Positions 11,201-18,813 of a DNA stretch of 64,000 nt are shown here, one piece after another. Source of the stretch: Planctomycetaceae bacterium (GTDB lineage: Bacteria; Planctomycetota; Planctomycetia; Planctomycetales; Planctomycetaceae); contig JADZEF010000110.1 in the NCBI GenBank assembly GCA_020850695.1, forward strand, positions 1-64,000, read 5' to 3'. Numbering within the stretch: the stretch's first letter is position 1; each line of letters starts with the position of its first letter. Made by a program: the position numbers and the translations under genes. The notes below the pieces were generated by a model that had not been told where the DNA came from, ran no database searches, and saw nothing but the letters and a program-made list of their open reading frames with translations.

Positions 11201-13023
11201 GGACGATCGTTGGAAGCAATCCACAATCCAGTCTTAGCGGCCGCCATCGAGCGGATCGGAGCTTCGAGCCGCAACACTCTTTCGCCCGCGTGGCGGAGAA
11301 CGTCATAGCGAAAGAGGTCGTTCCCCGCGGCCAGCCAGAGAGCCCCGTCGGCCGCCGTGGTGACCGCCGAGACATCGGACAGCCGGCGCGGAAGCTCTCC
11401 TCCGCCAAGCCACGTCTCCACGCCGGGCGCATCCGGGTTCCAGCGATGCACGCGATGATCGGCCCCGACGACGAGCACCTGGTCATCGAACATCGCCAGG
11501 TCAATCAAAGGCTGGCCTGCCAGGGCGTCATCCCCTGCACGCCACTCATGAGTCCTGATATCGAAGACGGAGAGCCCTCGTTCGCTTCCGACGTACAACT
11601 GCTGACGCCGGTCGTCGAAGGCGACCGCCAGAGCACCCCTGGGTCCGAGCGCCGCGGCGCCGGTCCCGACGATTCGCCGCCAGCCGGCCGCCGGGTCATA
11701 TGCCGAAACGACCGTTGCGTCTTCGTCCGGGCCGCGTGCGATCGAGACAAGCCGGCCCTCCGCCGCCGCCAGTCCCGTCACCGGTCCGTCGCCGGCGAAG
11801 AACAGCGACCACTCCGTCCCCTTCGGAGGCAGCCGCTTCACGCCGTCAACGGTCCCCGCGAACAGCGCACCCGATTCGAAAGGATCCAGGACGAGAGCGG
11901 TGGCCGCCGTCCCAAGCGAGGGCATCTCGGTCCAACTGCGCCGTTCGATGTCGTAACGCCCGACTGCTCCGTCCGACGCCACGCACCAGATCTGCCGGGA
12001 TGCATCCTCGTGGAGCACACGCACGATCTCGGCTCCCGACCGCTGTCCCCATCCCGACGGCCCTGCGACCGTTCGCCATGACCCGCCGCTCCGGACCGCG
12101 AGTCCGCCGTCGGTGCTTCGCGCCCACAGCCCCCCGGCCCCTTCCGACACCTGTGCGACGGACCGACCGACAAACTCCGGCGGCAGCGGCTCGACGCGCC
12201 ACTGGCCGTCGCGCAGGTTCTGCAAGCCCCCCGCATGTCCGACCCAGAGCGTGCCGTCCGCCGCACTGAGGAGGTCGTGCACCGCGCCGCTCGCCAGCCC
12301 CGAGTCCCCCTTGCGGAAGATGGTTTCCCAACCGTTCTGCCGTTGTGAATAGAGAGCGACGCCGAAATCCTTCGTGCCGACCGCAAGCCGGTCGCCCAGC
12401 GGAACGACGTCGGCGACCTGTTCCAGCGAAGCGAGTTCGGGGAACGAGTCGCCGCCGAGCAGGTGCTCCCATCGCCGCTCGGTGGCGTGAAAGCGGCAGA
12501 CATCTCGCGAGCGCCCATCCGGAGACGTCACGAGAAAGTAGATCCACGCATCGTCGCTTCGATCGAGCCGGTGGATTTCGTTCGAGGGAAGGGCTCCGCG
12601 CGTCGACTCGCGCGTGAAGTGCTCGAGAAACTCGGAGTCGGGCGAGACCGCATACGCGCCGTGCGAAGTCGTGCCGACGAACACCTCGCGCGACTCTGGA
12701 CTGGCCACGATGCCGTTGAGCGTCTGCTTCTGGTAGTCGACTCCGATGCGTCTCTCGGGAATGGTGCGATCGGTGGAGCGGCCCAGCCACCATGCCGCCA
12801 TGGCGGCGACAATCAGCGTCGTCCCCAGAAACCCGGCCGCGAGCCGATACCACTCGGGGGGCGGCTGAAGGGCCGGCGAAAGGTCGGGCGGTTTGAGGTC
12901 GGTCGGACTGCGGAGGTCGGAATGGCGCAGCTGAAGCTCGGTCGACAGTTGCACGCTGTTGCGGCGCAGGATCTCCAGCGATTCATCGCGTGGCGAGACG
13001 GCGTTGCGTCGAGATGTGCTCAT
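2290..13023 (-). CDS. Giant single-pass membrane protein made of beta-propeller-like repeats (3,577 aa)
   Basis: The start is placed at the ATG at 13023. A longer frame to 13212 exists but would run into the end of the upstream gene, and those 63 residues do not look like protein. About 60 cytoplasmic Ser/Thr/Arg-rich residues are followed by one TM helix (about 61-81, flanked by Trp and Arg). Then come some 3,480 residues dominated by short strand repeats ending in motifs such as DGTLWVG, DGALWLA, GGLWARS and DRLWIID. This resembles the Reg_prop/WD-like propeller repeats found in the sensor regions of hybrid two-component receptors, repeated enough for many propellers. No kinase, peptidase or calcium-binding cluster was seen. 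The likely arrangement is cytoplasmic tail, membrane helix, and a very large exported or periplasmic ligand-binding array. The Ser/Thr-rich tail could be a substrate for the operon's kinase. The ligand is unknown. Confidence 0.85.
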   Translation of the reverse strand: MSTSRRNAVSPRDESLEILRRNSVQLSTELQLRHSDLRSPTDLKPPDLSPALQPPPEWYRLAAGFLGTTLIVAAMAAWWLGRSTDRTIPERRIGVDYQKQTLNGIVASPESREVFVGTTSHGAYAVSPDSEFLEHFTRESTRGALPSNEIHRLDRSDDAWIYFLVTSPDGRSRDVCRFHATERRWEHLLGGDSFPELASLEQVADVVPLGDRLAVGTKDFGVALYSQRQNGWETIFRKGDSGLASGAVHDLLSAADGTLWVGHAGGLQNLRDGQWRVEPLPPEFVGRSVAQVSEGAGGLWARSTDGGLAVRSGGSWRTVAGPSGWGQRSGAEIVRVLHEDASRQIWCVASDGAVGRYDIERRSWTEMPSLGTAATALVLDPFESGALFAGTVDGVKRLPPKGTEWSLFFAGDGPVTGLAAAEGRLVSIARGPDEDATVVSAYDPAAGWRRIVGTGAAALGPRGALAVAFDDRRQQLYVGSERGLSVFDIRTHEWRAGDDALAGQPLIDLAMFDDQVLVVGADHRVHRWNPDAPGVETWLGGGELPRRLSDVSAVTTAADGALWLAAGNDLFRYDVLRHAGERVLRLEAPIRSMAAAKTGLWIASNDRPWFLAYGKRDAAPMGNVKGLVRLFADVASDRALWIERGGRVHLVETPGAAPQLVVGDAALGLQLSTVYTVAFSGPTLVVGGESPHVYDDRIRSWKPLAVGPVEQAVAAAGLLWLRTSDLRLFSLDPVTPAPVERKFARPVKSFAGDADRLVAVLDDNSLWQFTVGSKDAKAVRTAAVGPPASMLTGRPLLVSGDADHIDLAGGADRRWWRYSWKESRWFPVRKADETDLTGISQFATGLNRTYALAAGGTLYSHGDEPDGKGRLEGVSKVVSITSTGGEVAAIDSSSATWLNQGGSWKPLVGPSPLSDPRGQKVVDMAPLPDGLVLTTARRTAVLHESLSDWQTVVGDTPASRLYSNGKTVWGRLADDRIARLKQAGNQSTWEPLALDGTNRIVSFTAGCGADGTTAFIATPAGEVYRVDADRAAVWRTAAGAPGTPADLVGVVETPTGFLCAFRTGQLGHCDREQLVWENAVGPKADKLDRLVATPGDPGTWWLLAADGKLYRARAQLPPAWFIAKTNVNDIALAGDELIAASSADGTLTRFHSSGRSDGFWRSNPPDQLDLTALAASAELDVEGKGTLLVVSDGRVTSAYDPSQRLWTEAAKGTVEMIPAGGQLVARRADGTVARISWKNDRLEFDPRNEWNGAVAIAVAGKEGTAVAGLWDDGRLTVRDGDAPPRTLVGRQLPSGLPKGRPLAVGGDGDRFFFVHNDGQIAAYSPAARQWQVLGKHSQFLKLAVHADEAWVEESINGTARLGVWREAEGKWNLHRVPGALVGWRPSPAGIVATLNNADALLFPKGGANAPAADGAAVPEAPKSKAVMLLPPGPAEATLQGARSTPLGHFLHDDKGRLFQYDPSKHAWIDVTPGDAPFREILLHGSVPVLLDRKGQLWLGNRTEDTLPWSFDRLAENITALDLRNEQLAYADDEAIVVLSLPKRERLARFETPVAWPAAPQKVVAAVGDGPTLAVLGSRGDSARYSPATRVWKRSPPPPWVADRLWIIDSKLHLGDATGRIARLVDTQWETAAASSSTSWNVGDDEWRIDPAGGFSKGKAESAEPARPLPSVEPVRIHAGKSTAWLELAGSILCRYDLTTHRLTVASRPEKDAPDATGIVRAGDRAWFVRESEKLLIPLSDDAAETKPIPLPETFPIKSVFESGEDIVLDSGEALFVASTGAVLEGEERKQRLKEARPLVPDRLQSSAGWKIVTDSSRKRRLTWNVAGLGVDVPIDAERVRLKWDDAYRVMHDGRHTFVATAAGVAVYGVDVAGLPLALLPMAAADEPSEVRFAKFSAEEPVLAFSRGGRRWSLEPTVDGAWRLARLAPPASVWTVREPAGRVSISWKSRMDDEIPVTLSNPGTLDFDVPTSLALSDGVLLVTTREFQVSYSKDPAETPTIARRSGTLVTRSPRRDQILHRDVTGVRKLDRTGWTDSNETLWNATLAERALADRKDRKTPVRLQMSSSDDAAPIEMPYVAGRLAIDQPAPFDRAMPGGRGPLLTVAGETVVYGNAWGVGMLEKTPKGADRIRFAPVRGGVQDFAWLPGNSSPTLLWKSAAGDVLEWHAGVLSPSSKAWPDEDNAVTFGKRTWQVQRDGAGPIRLTPADGTDDPWVLDPSQRGFLHDQFRKIGGDPASHSIWGAAGARLERFVLDDATSGETFPVLLPVERLVPVGGRLLCLTAITVQDLTDPEHPKVQPPDSGWEAALRDGLAGRRWRLRRNEGRPALEYRFPSRPVDGEDGSSREWMPVGLQPRTGLLTDRIQRVTAEAEGRIVVDTPIGLWRVSTKSPGLDGAVRLPNPFPAGSKPLVSRLWTSPAGDLWLLGNDELWRRLDREAGQWTRGDKLPDSEQAARAVLHAGAWTWTRTAGDSMELRRGENGNESPLVVRWTAGKKFDFEPVRAAMESGDTAWLLCARGLCQLDAARRQIVRFDDRPFLLLPEDGEFLQWNGAWHVRVIKGTTQKALRLEANEWIEVTGDDDPWTASRTLWETNSARATGRGAQRVLQIKTHEGEWHDAAFLPEAGCFDFQTARAAIPADGRVHTLSTAGVTTWTRKGTRLVYSGLLPGCDELAVQRAPLAAFTRGKDIPWQEFFEGRWRTTDAPPDLHLVLASTARWKCTRADPDSPAVLRIAAAAGEWHELPLHPDGDFEFHRPEQIAVDGVRLIAVSQRAASGWNIDKGSLDWIAPATAFPLNDGERFLNAFVHDGSFHAVTMDRAFTLDAKGMATPADPRLAAPSTRPLLDSPDWEWKHVDGGEPRLARRLGQKQFPVAWNPTVGRFDVDEVTDVFHDNRGPLLATAAGVISIDATSRQSIGLVPSPRRQSDHFVIDRLGQRLLIASAGESPAMSPLVKDPESAEWSTGDPVPAEEAAALASTMHANEEWRFTTGERRSMQWRGLPSDLSDGRFLHDLYRAVLPDDKRLWLETPAGAIAFDREAAGLRWTRSLAWNSDGAFRLLSATGGVLDSADDGGAVHRWDAESGDWKPLPDAPAERVLVSTPQWRWTRDSQGLRVALNAVAADALEVLPASGRFAFDDVACALPSGNAVWLGSRDGLVRRSLANTTFEWQRQSGDAVDARFGSIERMGRFHADGRPFRGDLTGAASTEALSSARNEEGETWTLDTANGTWVPAEKRLWEGPGGLWLARTETIGIVDAEDGPRFVHAANGRRVSGDTVDFAPLSLENGRFAIDVVRGITFDGARIFAATDAGVVELSPDGRTEHFWNVSTAGDSLAGCRRVFRHDRDQRVCILCDGEGVFTLDPKQNAWAPQPVDEEFRATANTLHRDSSWTWNVWDSQVALQVAGIEAGADWPLFHQGRFSWDAPDDFQCAGGQVWLTTAAGLTRRDAAEGFRLASLDRQAVDRTSGEGVPLDTAARFLPGSDLRLYRGDFRFERRDDRWERVRASPESQVLMLDAGATQVTFAPRASLRGLDVVVRSQGDVLRRMDGFQSVPYGDIVGAAWLNGSPWIITPHALIRSRSRP

Positions 13024-13108
13024 GAGGCGACCGCCTGGCCGGAGGACAGAATGATGGAAGGGCGTCGTCACCGATCTCTTGGACCTGGCTGCGTGCCGAG
13101 ACCGGACT

Positions 13109-15571
13109 TCAGCCGGTGGCCGGTTCCACCGCGCCGATGTGAAGCGAAAAACGTCCGAACTGCATTTTGTTTCCCGGCGAAAGCGGGCAGGCCGAATCCG
13201 CGCGTCGACCATTGACGGAAAAGAGCGTCGGACGCCGGAGGGGTGTGGCCCACAAACGTCCCTGACGGACGGAGAACGCGACGAGGGGAAGCGATTCCGC
13301 CGGACCGTTGATGCGGAAATCCCCTTTGTCGGTGCATTCGGCGAGAGGGCCGATGCGGAACGGCGTCGAAAACCATTTCGACGCGTCCTTCTGTCCCGAG
13401 CGATAGCGGACCTCGACCAGCAATACCTGGTCTGTCGCCCTGGACGGAGTCACTTCCGAGAACCCGGTTTCGACGTTCGATGCGACTTCTTCCCCGGAGA
13501 TCTTCAGGGCTCCCGCGGCCCCCGCGGCGACTTCACCTTCCGCAAGGAGGCGGAGATAGTCGGACCGCGTTTCCGCCCCATCGATGAGCCGGCCTCCGAC
13601 TTCCCACGTCCAGAGTCCCGGATACTTCGCTTCGAAAAACAACCGGATGGCGTCGGCGCGATGCAGCTTTCGCAACTCGGGATTGCGGCGGAGCAACAGC
13701 GACAGTTCGAGGTGTGCTTCCGCCAGTTGCAGGACAGCCCAGCCGGGGAGCGCGATATGCTTGCGAAACCACTTGGCCAGGTCGAGGAATGCGTGGTGCT
13801 CCAGAAGGACGTCCGGAACGAGCGTCATCAGGAAGGTATCGAGTTCGGCCGTGCCGGCTTTCTTTGCTTCGGCCGAAGCGCGGGTCGCCTTGGCACGCTT
13901 GATCCAGGCCGGAAGCGCCGACTTGTTGCCAGTGGCCTTCCTCCCCCCTGAGTGGTGCATCCGGAGGCAGAACAGCGTGGCCAGCAGAAGAATCGCGGAC
14001 CGCCATGCGGGATGACGGCCGTAGAGCGACTCCAGCCGCACGTTGCGCAGCTCGAGGTCCGCATCCGGATTCTCGTCGTCGGCCGCATGCAGTTGCAGCG
14101 CTGCTTCGAGCAACCGCGACGCCCGCCGCACGTCGGACAGGCGTTCGCGTGTGCGGTCGTCGTGGCGGGCGTCGGGATCGACCGTGATCTTGCCGACGCT
14201 GTCCGGACGGGCGGATTTCCTCTTCGACTGACCGACGGTCGGGTCGGTTTCGCCCGCCTCGGTCAGATCGGCCACGGTATCCTCGAAAAGATCGAGGTCA
14301 TCCGCGAAAGCTTCAAGGTCCTCGTCCGAGTCGGCAAGTCCCGTGGCCACCCCGGCGGTTGAAGGGAATTCCCCGTCGGCCGCTTCCATGGATCGAGGGC
14401 GGCGCGTTTCAGAACGCCCCTCCCTGCGAGGGACATCATCGCGAGGCGCGGGCCATTCCGATTCCGAAGAGTCCGGGGGTTCCTCATCGGACTCCGCGTC
14501 GTCTTCGGGGTCCTGTGGCACATCGAGCGTTTCACCCTCCGTCGCACCGAGATCCGCTTCCCCAGTCCACCACAGCTGGTCGAACCGCCGGCGGTATTGC
14601 CAGGTCGCATATTCGAATTGCGCCGCACGCAGGAGAGCCAATTCGGCGAGTCGCGTCTGTTCATCCGGACTGGGGTGCCAGGCCGCATAAGGCTCATGGA
14701 ATGACAGAGTTTCCGCCCGGGCTTCACGGAGCAGCATCCAGCGACGTCCCTCGCTCGCAGCGGACTGCCGCAAGCGGCGGTGAACGGCGTCTGTCCGCTC
14801 CATGTAGCTCTGCAGAGTTCCTCCGGTCCAGTCCGCCAGCATCTTCTGATACGCCGCTTCGGCAGCGGATGCGACCGCGGTCTTCAACAGCCCGTCCCGC
14901 AGCTCCAGGCCGGCCGCGTCGGGACGCCAATAGCGGACGGCCCGTTGCAGCGCGTCCGACAGCACGCGCTTGGTCCGCCGGTCTGGCAGCGACTCGCTTC
15001 GCACAAGCCACCATCCTCTGATTCTTTCCCAGCGGCGACGCGCAGCGAGTTGCACCGCAAGGCGGAGTTCCACGATCCAGAACCAGACGCCCCAGAACGC
15101 GCGTCCGACGGGCGACGCGTCCTGCCAGCGAAGCCCGGCCCTCCGTTGCCGTCTCGTTCGCCGCACCGGGAGACCGAATTGCAGCCGGCGGCCGTCAAGC
15201 CAGTAGGCGGCGCGCGGATCGAGACGCAGATACGCGGCCACAGCACGTTCGAGCCACCTCGACGGCAGGGCCATCCGGCCGTCGACTTCGAACGAATCGA
15301 CCGCGCGCCACATCACCATCCGCACGACATGCCAGAGCGAGACGACGATCATCGACGTGGCCAGCGGGATCGAGACGTTCGCGACGTCGTAAGGAATGAA
15401 CGCCAGCAGACACAGGACCAGAGCCGGCGCCTGGAGGCCCCAGAAAACGAACCGGCGGTGGCATGGCAGGAGAAAGAAAATGACCCACAACGCCCCCGAG
15501 GCGAGCCACGGGTGGGCGAAGAGCCCCTGCTGAAGAAACCGCAACAGGATGTCGTTGTGGAAGCTGGCCAT
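13109..15571 (-). CDS. Membrane protein with C-terminal FHA-like domain
   Basis: This is an 820-residue protein. The N-terminal 100 residues hold about three hydrophobic helices (near 20-36, 43-61 and 66-90). A long Arg-rich helical region follows, then a strongly acidic Ser-rich stretch around 365-400, more helices, and about 100 C-terminal residues that read as a forkhead-associated fold. In that last part a strand pair is followed by GDFRINGP, later FSVNGRRA (the NG loop), and then LSPGNKMQFGRFSLHIG, which matches the usual 'L..GD.i..G...f.v' ending. The Arg/Ser/His phosphothreonine-contact residues are not clear, so binding may be degenerate. FHA domains read phosphothreonine, and a Ser/Thr kinase lies upstream in the same operon, so a membrane-anchored phospho-reader is a reasonable role. 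The start ATG lacks an obvious ribosome-binding site. Confidence 0.75.
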   Translation of the reverse strand: MASFHNDILLRFLQQGLFAHPWLASGALWVIFFLLPCHRRFVFWGLQAPALVLCLLAFIPYDVANVSIPLATSMIVVSLWHVVRMVMWRAVDSFEVDGRMALPSRWLERAVAAYLRLDPRAAYWLDGRRLQFGLPVRRTRRQRRAGLRWQDASPVGRAFWGVWFWIVELRLAVQLAARRRWERIRGWWLVRSESLPDRRTKRVLSDALQRAVRYWRPDAAGLELRDGLLKTAVASAAEAAYQKMLADWTGGTLQSYMERTDAVHRRLRQSAASEGRRWMLLREARAETLSFHEPYAAWHPSPDEQTRLAELALLRAAQFEYATWQYRRRFDQLWWTGEADLGATEGETLDVPQDPEDDAESDEEPPDSSESEWPAPRDDVPRREGRSETRRPRSMEAADGEFPSTAGVATGLADSDEDLEAFADDLDLFEDTVADLTEAGETDPTVGQSKRKSARPDSVGKITVDPDARHDDRTRERLSDVRRASRLLEAALQLHAADDENPDADLELRNVRLESLYGRHPAWRSAILLLATLFCLRMHHSGGRKATGNKSALPAWIKRAKATRASAEAKKAGTAELDTFLMTLVPDVLLEHHAFLDLAKWFRKHIALPGWAVLQLAEAHLELSLLLRRNPELRKLHRADAIRLFFEAKYPGLWTWEVGGRLIDGAETRSDYLRLLAEGEVAAGAAGALKISGEEVASNVETGFSEVTPSRATDQVLLVEVRYRSGQKDASKWFSTPFRIGPLAECTDKGDFRINGPAESLPLVAFSVRQGRLWATPLRRPTLFSVNGRRADSACPLSPGNKMQFGRFSLHIGAVEPATG

Positions 15572-15653
15572 GAACTGCAGATGCCATCGGAATCAGGAAT
15601 CGAAACTCCATGAGGATTGACGTCTGGTGCTGACATCCCGGCAGCGGGCCGGC

Positions 15654-16247
15654 TCAATGGTCCGGGCGCGTCCCGGACACTCCGGCCGTCGCCGAATCCA
15701 TTCCGCGGAGCCAACGTTCGGATTTGCCTTCCAGCCACGCGTGAAGCTCCGCCACGCGATCCCTCAGCCGGTCGCGATCGACAGTCAGCGTCTGGCTCCA
15801 GGCCTCCACCGGGGCCACCGTCTCCGCTTCCGCGACCAGCCAGAGATCCGCCCGCGCCGCCACTTGAGCGGCCATTCCCTCCACCGCCCCCGCCAACCCC
15901 TGGTCGATGCGACGAATCTCACTGTATCGCCGCAACGACTCGACGCGAGCCCTTTCCCTGAGCCCCCGGAGATCCTCACGCTCATCGTTCTCTATTTTCC
16001 GGCACTCCCGTCGCACGGCGAAAACCTCCGCAGCGTCCGCCTGCAACTGAATGGCCCGTCTCTCCGCATCTTCCGCCTGCGTGCGAAGCGACTTCAGCCG
16101 CAGCTGCAACTGGTCGCGTAAACGTTCCAGCGGTGTGCCCTCCAGTCCGACATCGGATTCTGTCCCCACCAGTGTCCCTTCATCACATGAGGGGACTTCA
16201 TCGTCAGCCTCTTTCAGAGCAATCGGGCGATTGTGTTCCGCCGTCAT
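15654..16247 (-). CDS. Small coiled-coil protein, function unknown
   Basis: The protein has 197 residues from the ATG at 16247, chosen over an in-frame TTG 18 nt upstream because GAGGG sits 7-11 nt before the ATG. Residues from about 35 to 100 form a charged heptad-like helix (long run of Glu/Arg/Gln/Leu), followed by a second helical segment with a Trp-containing C-terminus. There is no signal peptide and no cysteine pair. It follows directly after the large coiled-coil gene and precedes the FHA-like membrane protein, so it may be a small linker or adaptor of the same complex. No family is recognised. Confidence 0.65.
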   Translation of the reverse strand: MTAEHNRPIALKEADDEVPSCDEGTLVGTESDVGLEGTPLERLRDQLQLRLKSLRTQAEDAERRAIQLQADAAEVFAVRRECRKIENDEREDLRGLRERARVESLRRYSEIRRIDQGLAGAVEGMAAQVAARADLWLVAEAETVAPVEAWSQTLTVDRDRLRDRVAELHAWLEGKSERWLRGMDSATAGVSGTRPDH

Positions 16248-16309
16248 GATGACCCTCGCCAGCAAAGGGATGTCCGCAAGGTTTTGTCGATTTCCATCGA
16301 TTCATTTGC

Positions 16310-18811
16310 CTAACCCGGACCAGGGGGCGGCCGCTCGTCCTCCAGTTCCGACCGGCGCCGCTCCGTTTCGCTCGTGACATTCCCCAGCCGCTGAGCCGTG
16401 CTGGCCGCGTAGTCCCGGCGGCGCTCGTCCCATAGTTCGAGAACGGCCACCTGAGCTTCGATCTCGCCTGCCACTTCCGTCAGTCGCTCTGACTCGCGCT
16501 CGGCACGGCCATCGTCCTCCTTCAGGACGAGAAGGTTCCGCTCGATCGATGCGAGCTGCTTCGCAATCACGTCCAGCCGTGCGCGGTGCCTTTCCCTGCG
16601 GATCTCCAGTTCGGTCGACCTCCGTTCCAGCAGGCCCTCCCGTTCGGCCACCTCGCGTTCCTGACGGGCGAGGTTTTCCTGCTCGCGCTGCACGCGCTCC
16701 CAGGCCGGACGGATCCGCTCGAGGCGCTCGTCCGCCAATCGTCGCCGCGCTTCGTACTCGCTCACCTCGCGCTCCTGCGCATCGGCAATCGCTTCCTGGC
16801 GGGCGATCTCGGCCAGCAACGGCTCGAGCTGGGCGTACATCACGCCGATCTCGTGGATCACCCGGTTCACCTGCGGCGCCGCCGCTTCGAGATCGCGAGT
16901 TGATTCCATCGAGTCGCGGACCGCCTGGCGCGTCACCTCCAACTGGTGGTCGAGCCGCCGCTTCTGCTCTTCGGCCCGCGTCGCCAGCTGGCCGCCGCGG
17001 GCCGCCAGCACGCGCATGTCGGAACCCGAAATCCGGAATCGCTGGCGCACGGCGACGAATGCTTCGACCTCCTCGCCGACAACCCCTTTGTGAAAATCGA
17101 TGATCGTCGTGAGGAATTCCGCCCATTCCTGCGGAATGCGATTGAGACGGGCCGCGAGGTCTCTGGCGAACGGGCGGACGCGGTCGGTTACCTCGCGGGC
17201 CGCGGCCAGCTCGCCCTCCATCTGGCGATGATCGCGTTCAAGCTGATCCGTCCGCTCCGAGACATGGTCGTAGAGGGTCTGCGTCAGCTCGTCGATCTGG
17301 GCGTCGGTGCGGGCACGCTCGACCGCCAGTTCCTCGGCCAACTGCCTTCGGGTTCCGGCATCGACGTCCCGCGCCACCTCGAGACGGAACGAATTGAGCA
17401 GCCGGAACTGCTCGAGCAGCGGCTTCGTCTCTTCGATACGGGTCTCGACGATGTCGCCGAAGTCGTCGATGTCCCACAGGACATGGCTGCACGGTGCCTC
17501 CGACTCCGGAGACTGCTCGAGCAGTCGGCCCACGAACTCGACCGAGTCGCGGAAGTTCATTCGCGGCCGCAACTCGGTGCCCCACGGAAGGAACAGCGGC
17601 ACGGCCGCGCTGCGCCAGGCGGCCGGCTGGTAATAGACGCGGTCGGCGTGCTGCAGCAGGAACCCTTCGCGGCTTTGCGGGCGCTGCGACACGACCAGAT
17701 GCGAGCCGTCCGACTCGCAGCGTGCGTACGTGTATTGCCCCAGCACCGCCACGCGCTGCTGCATGAAAGAGGCAAAAGAAGGATTGAGCGTCCGCGGCCC
17801 GTCGGGTTCGTTGAAGCGGTAAGCGAAGTAGACGTCCTGCTGCTCGGAGTCGCTTCGCATCCGCAGGGCCGCGGTCAGTTCAGCGAGCTTCTGGTGCTGC
17901 CGCTCGATCTCCAGCCGGAGCGCATCGACGCCGGCGCTGGTCGTCTCTTCCCGCGGCGTGAGCGAGAGCCGGATCGTCGGGACGTCGGGCTCGGGATTCT
18001 CGTGCAGCTCGACAAGCCGCGAGCTGCGTCCGGAGAGTTCGAGCTTCGACTCCATTTCGGGATTGAGGCATTCGACCGCGCGGCGGAAGAAGGTCAGTTC
18101 TCCCCTGGGAAACGTGATCCATTCCTGCCCGCGGGCCGCATCCTCGGGATTCTGCGGGCGAATGAGAATGAGTTCCCGATCGGACGGGATCAGCTGTTCG
18201 ACGTCCGGCAGGGGAAACGTGAAACCCAGCTGCACGAAGCACCGCGGCTCGCGATGCCCCGACCGTACTGGGGCAAAGGCCTCGAATCGATCGACGAGTT
18301 CGTCCGGCGGAAACTGGAGTTCCTGGAGATCCCGCAGGCCCGAGACGCGCACGATGCTGCGGAATCGAGGCGTTTGCGGGCTGATGAAGGCGATGTCCGC
18401 CTGCCGCGCGCCGCGCTCCCACAGCCAGTCGATCAACGGCCCGGTCGCCTCCTCGTCGTTCAGGGCCAGCACGATGCGGCCCGGCCGGGGGGCGTGTGCG
18501 GACGTCAGAAGGCGGATCCCCTGCAATAGATCCATGATGGTTCTTGGAGACGTCCGTCCCGAGCCAAGGTCGGCGGGGGGCTTCGCGGCACTCCCTCCGT
18601 GGGCTCGTGCAATGCCTTCCAGCATCTGTATGTCGGCGTCGCCGGCATCGAGCTGGATCCAGTATTCCGGTCGACCCTCTTCCTTGCGCGTGCGAATCCG
18701 ATCGAGCTGATCGTGGATGGGAGACCCGGGGGCGAAGCGCGGCTCTTCCACGCAGGTCTGCAGGAAGCCGAACAGTTCGGCCGGCTTTGAAAAACGGAGC
18801 CACCGGATCAT
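16310..18811 (-). CDS. Large coiled-coil protein, putative third partner of the MoxR-vWA pair
   Basis: This 833-residue cytoplasmic protein starts 2 nt after the vWA stop codon, and its GAGG site lies inside the vWA gene, so translation is probably coupled. Residues 1 to about 300 are a globular alpha/beta region of unknown type with several hydrophobic strands (for example RIVLALNDEEATG). Residues 300-480 are mixed. From about 490 to the end the protein is almost continuous coiled coil (ERARTDAQIDELTQTLYDH and many Glu/Arg-rich heptads). In known MoxR-vWA systems a third gene next to the ATPase and vWA genes encodes the regulated partner (the VMAP class). The position fits such a partner, but I could not match a VMAP domain, so the assignment rests on neighbourhood alone. 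Confidence 0.7.
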   Translation of the reverse strand: MIRWLRFSKPAELFGFLQTCVEEPRFAPGSPIHDQLDRIRTRKEEGRPEYWIQLDAGDADIQMLEGIARAHGGSAAKPPADLGSGRTSPRTIMDLLQGIRLLTSAHAPRPGRIVLALNDEEATGPLIDWLWERGARQADIAFISPQTPRFRSIVRVSGLRDLQELQFPPDELVDRFEAFAPVRSGHREPRCFVQLGFTFPLPDVEQLIPSDRELILIRPQNPEDAARGQEWITFPRGELTFFRRAVECLNPEMESKLELSGRSSRLVELHENPEPDVPTIRLSLTPREETTSAGVDALRLEIERQHQKLAELTAALRMRSDSEQQDVYFAYRFNEPDGPRTLNPSFASFMQQRVAVLGQYTYARCESDGSHLVVSQRPQSREGFLLQHADRVYYQPAAWRSAAVPLFLPWGTELRPRMNFRDSVEFVGRLLEQSPESEAPCSHVLWDIDDFGDIVETRIEETKPLLEQFRLLNSFRLEVARDVDAGTRRQLAEELAVERARTDAQIDELTQTLYDHVSERTDQLERDHRQMEGELAAAREVTDRVRPFARDLAARLNRIPQEWAEFLTTIIDFHKGVVGEEVEAFVAVRQRFRISGSDMRVLAARGGQLATRAEEQKRRLDHQLEVTRQAVRDSMESTRDLEAAAPQVNRVIHEIGVMYAQLEPLLAEIARQEAIADAQEREVSEYEARRRLADERLERIRPAWERVQREQENLARQEREVAEREGLLERRSTELEIRRERHRARLDVIAKQLASIERNLLVLKEDDGRAERESERLTEVAGEIEAQVAVLELWDERRRDYAASTAQRLGNVTSETERRRSELEDERPPPGPG

Positions 18812-18813
18812 GA

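Noticed and set aside
13024-13212. 63-residue N-terminal extension of the giant propeller gene
   Set aside because: It overlaps the 3' end of the FHA-like gene and has no protein character; the ATG at 13023 is preferred.
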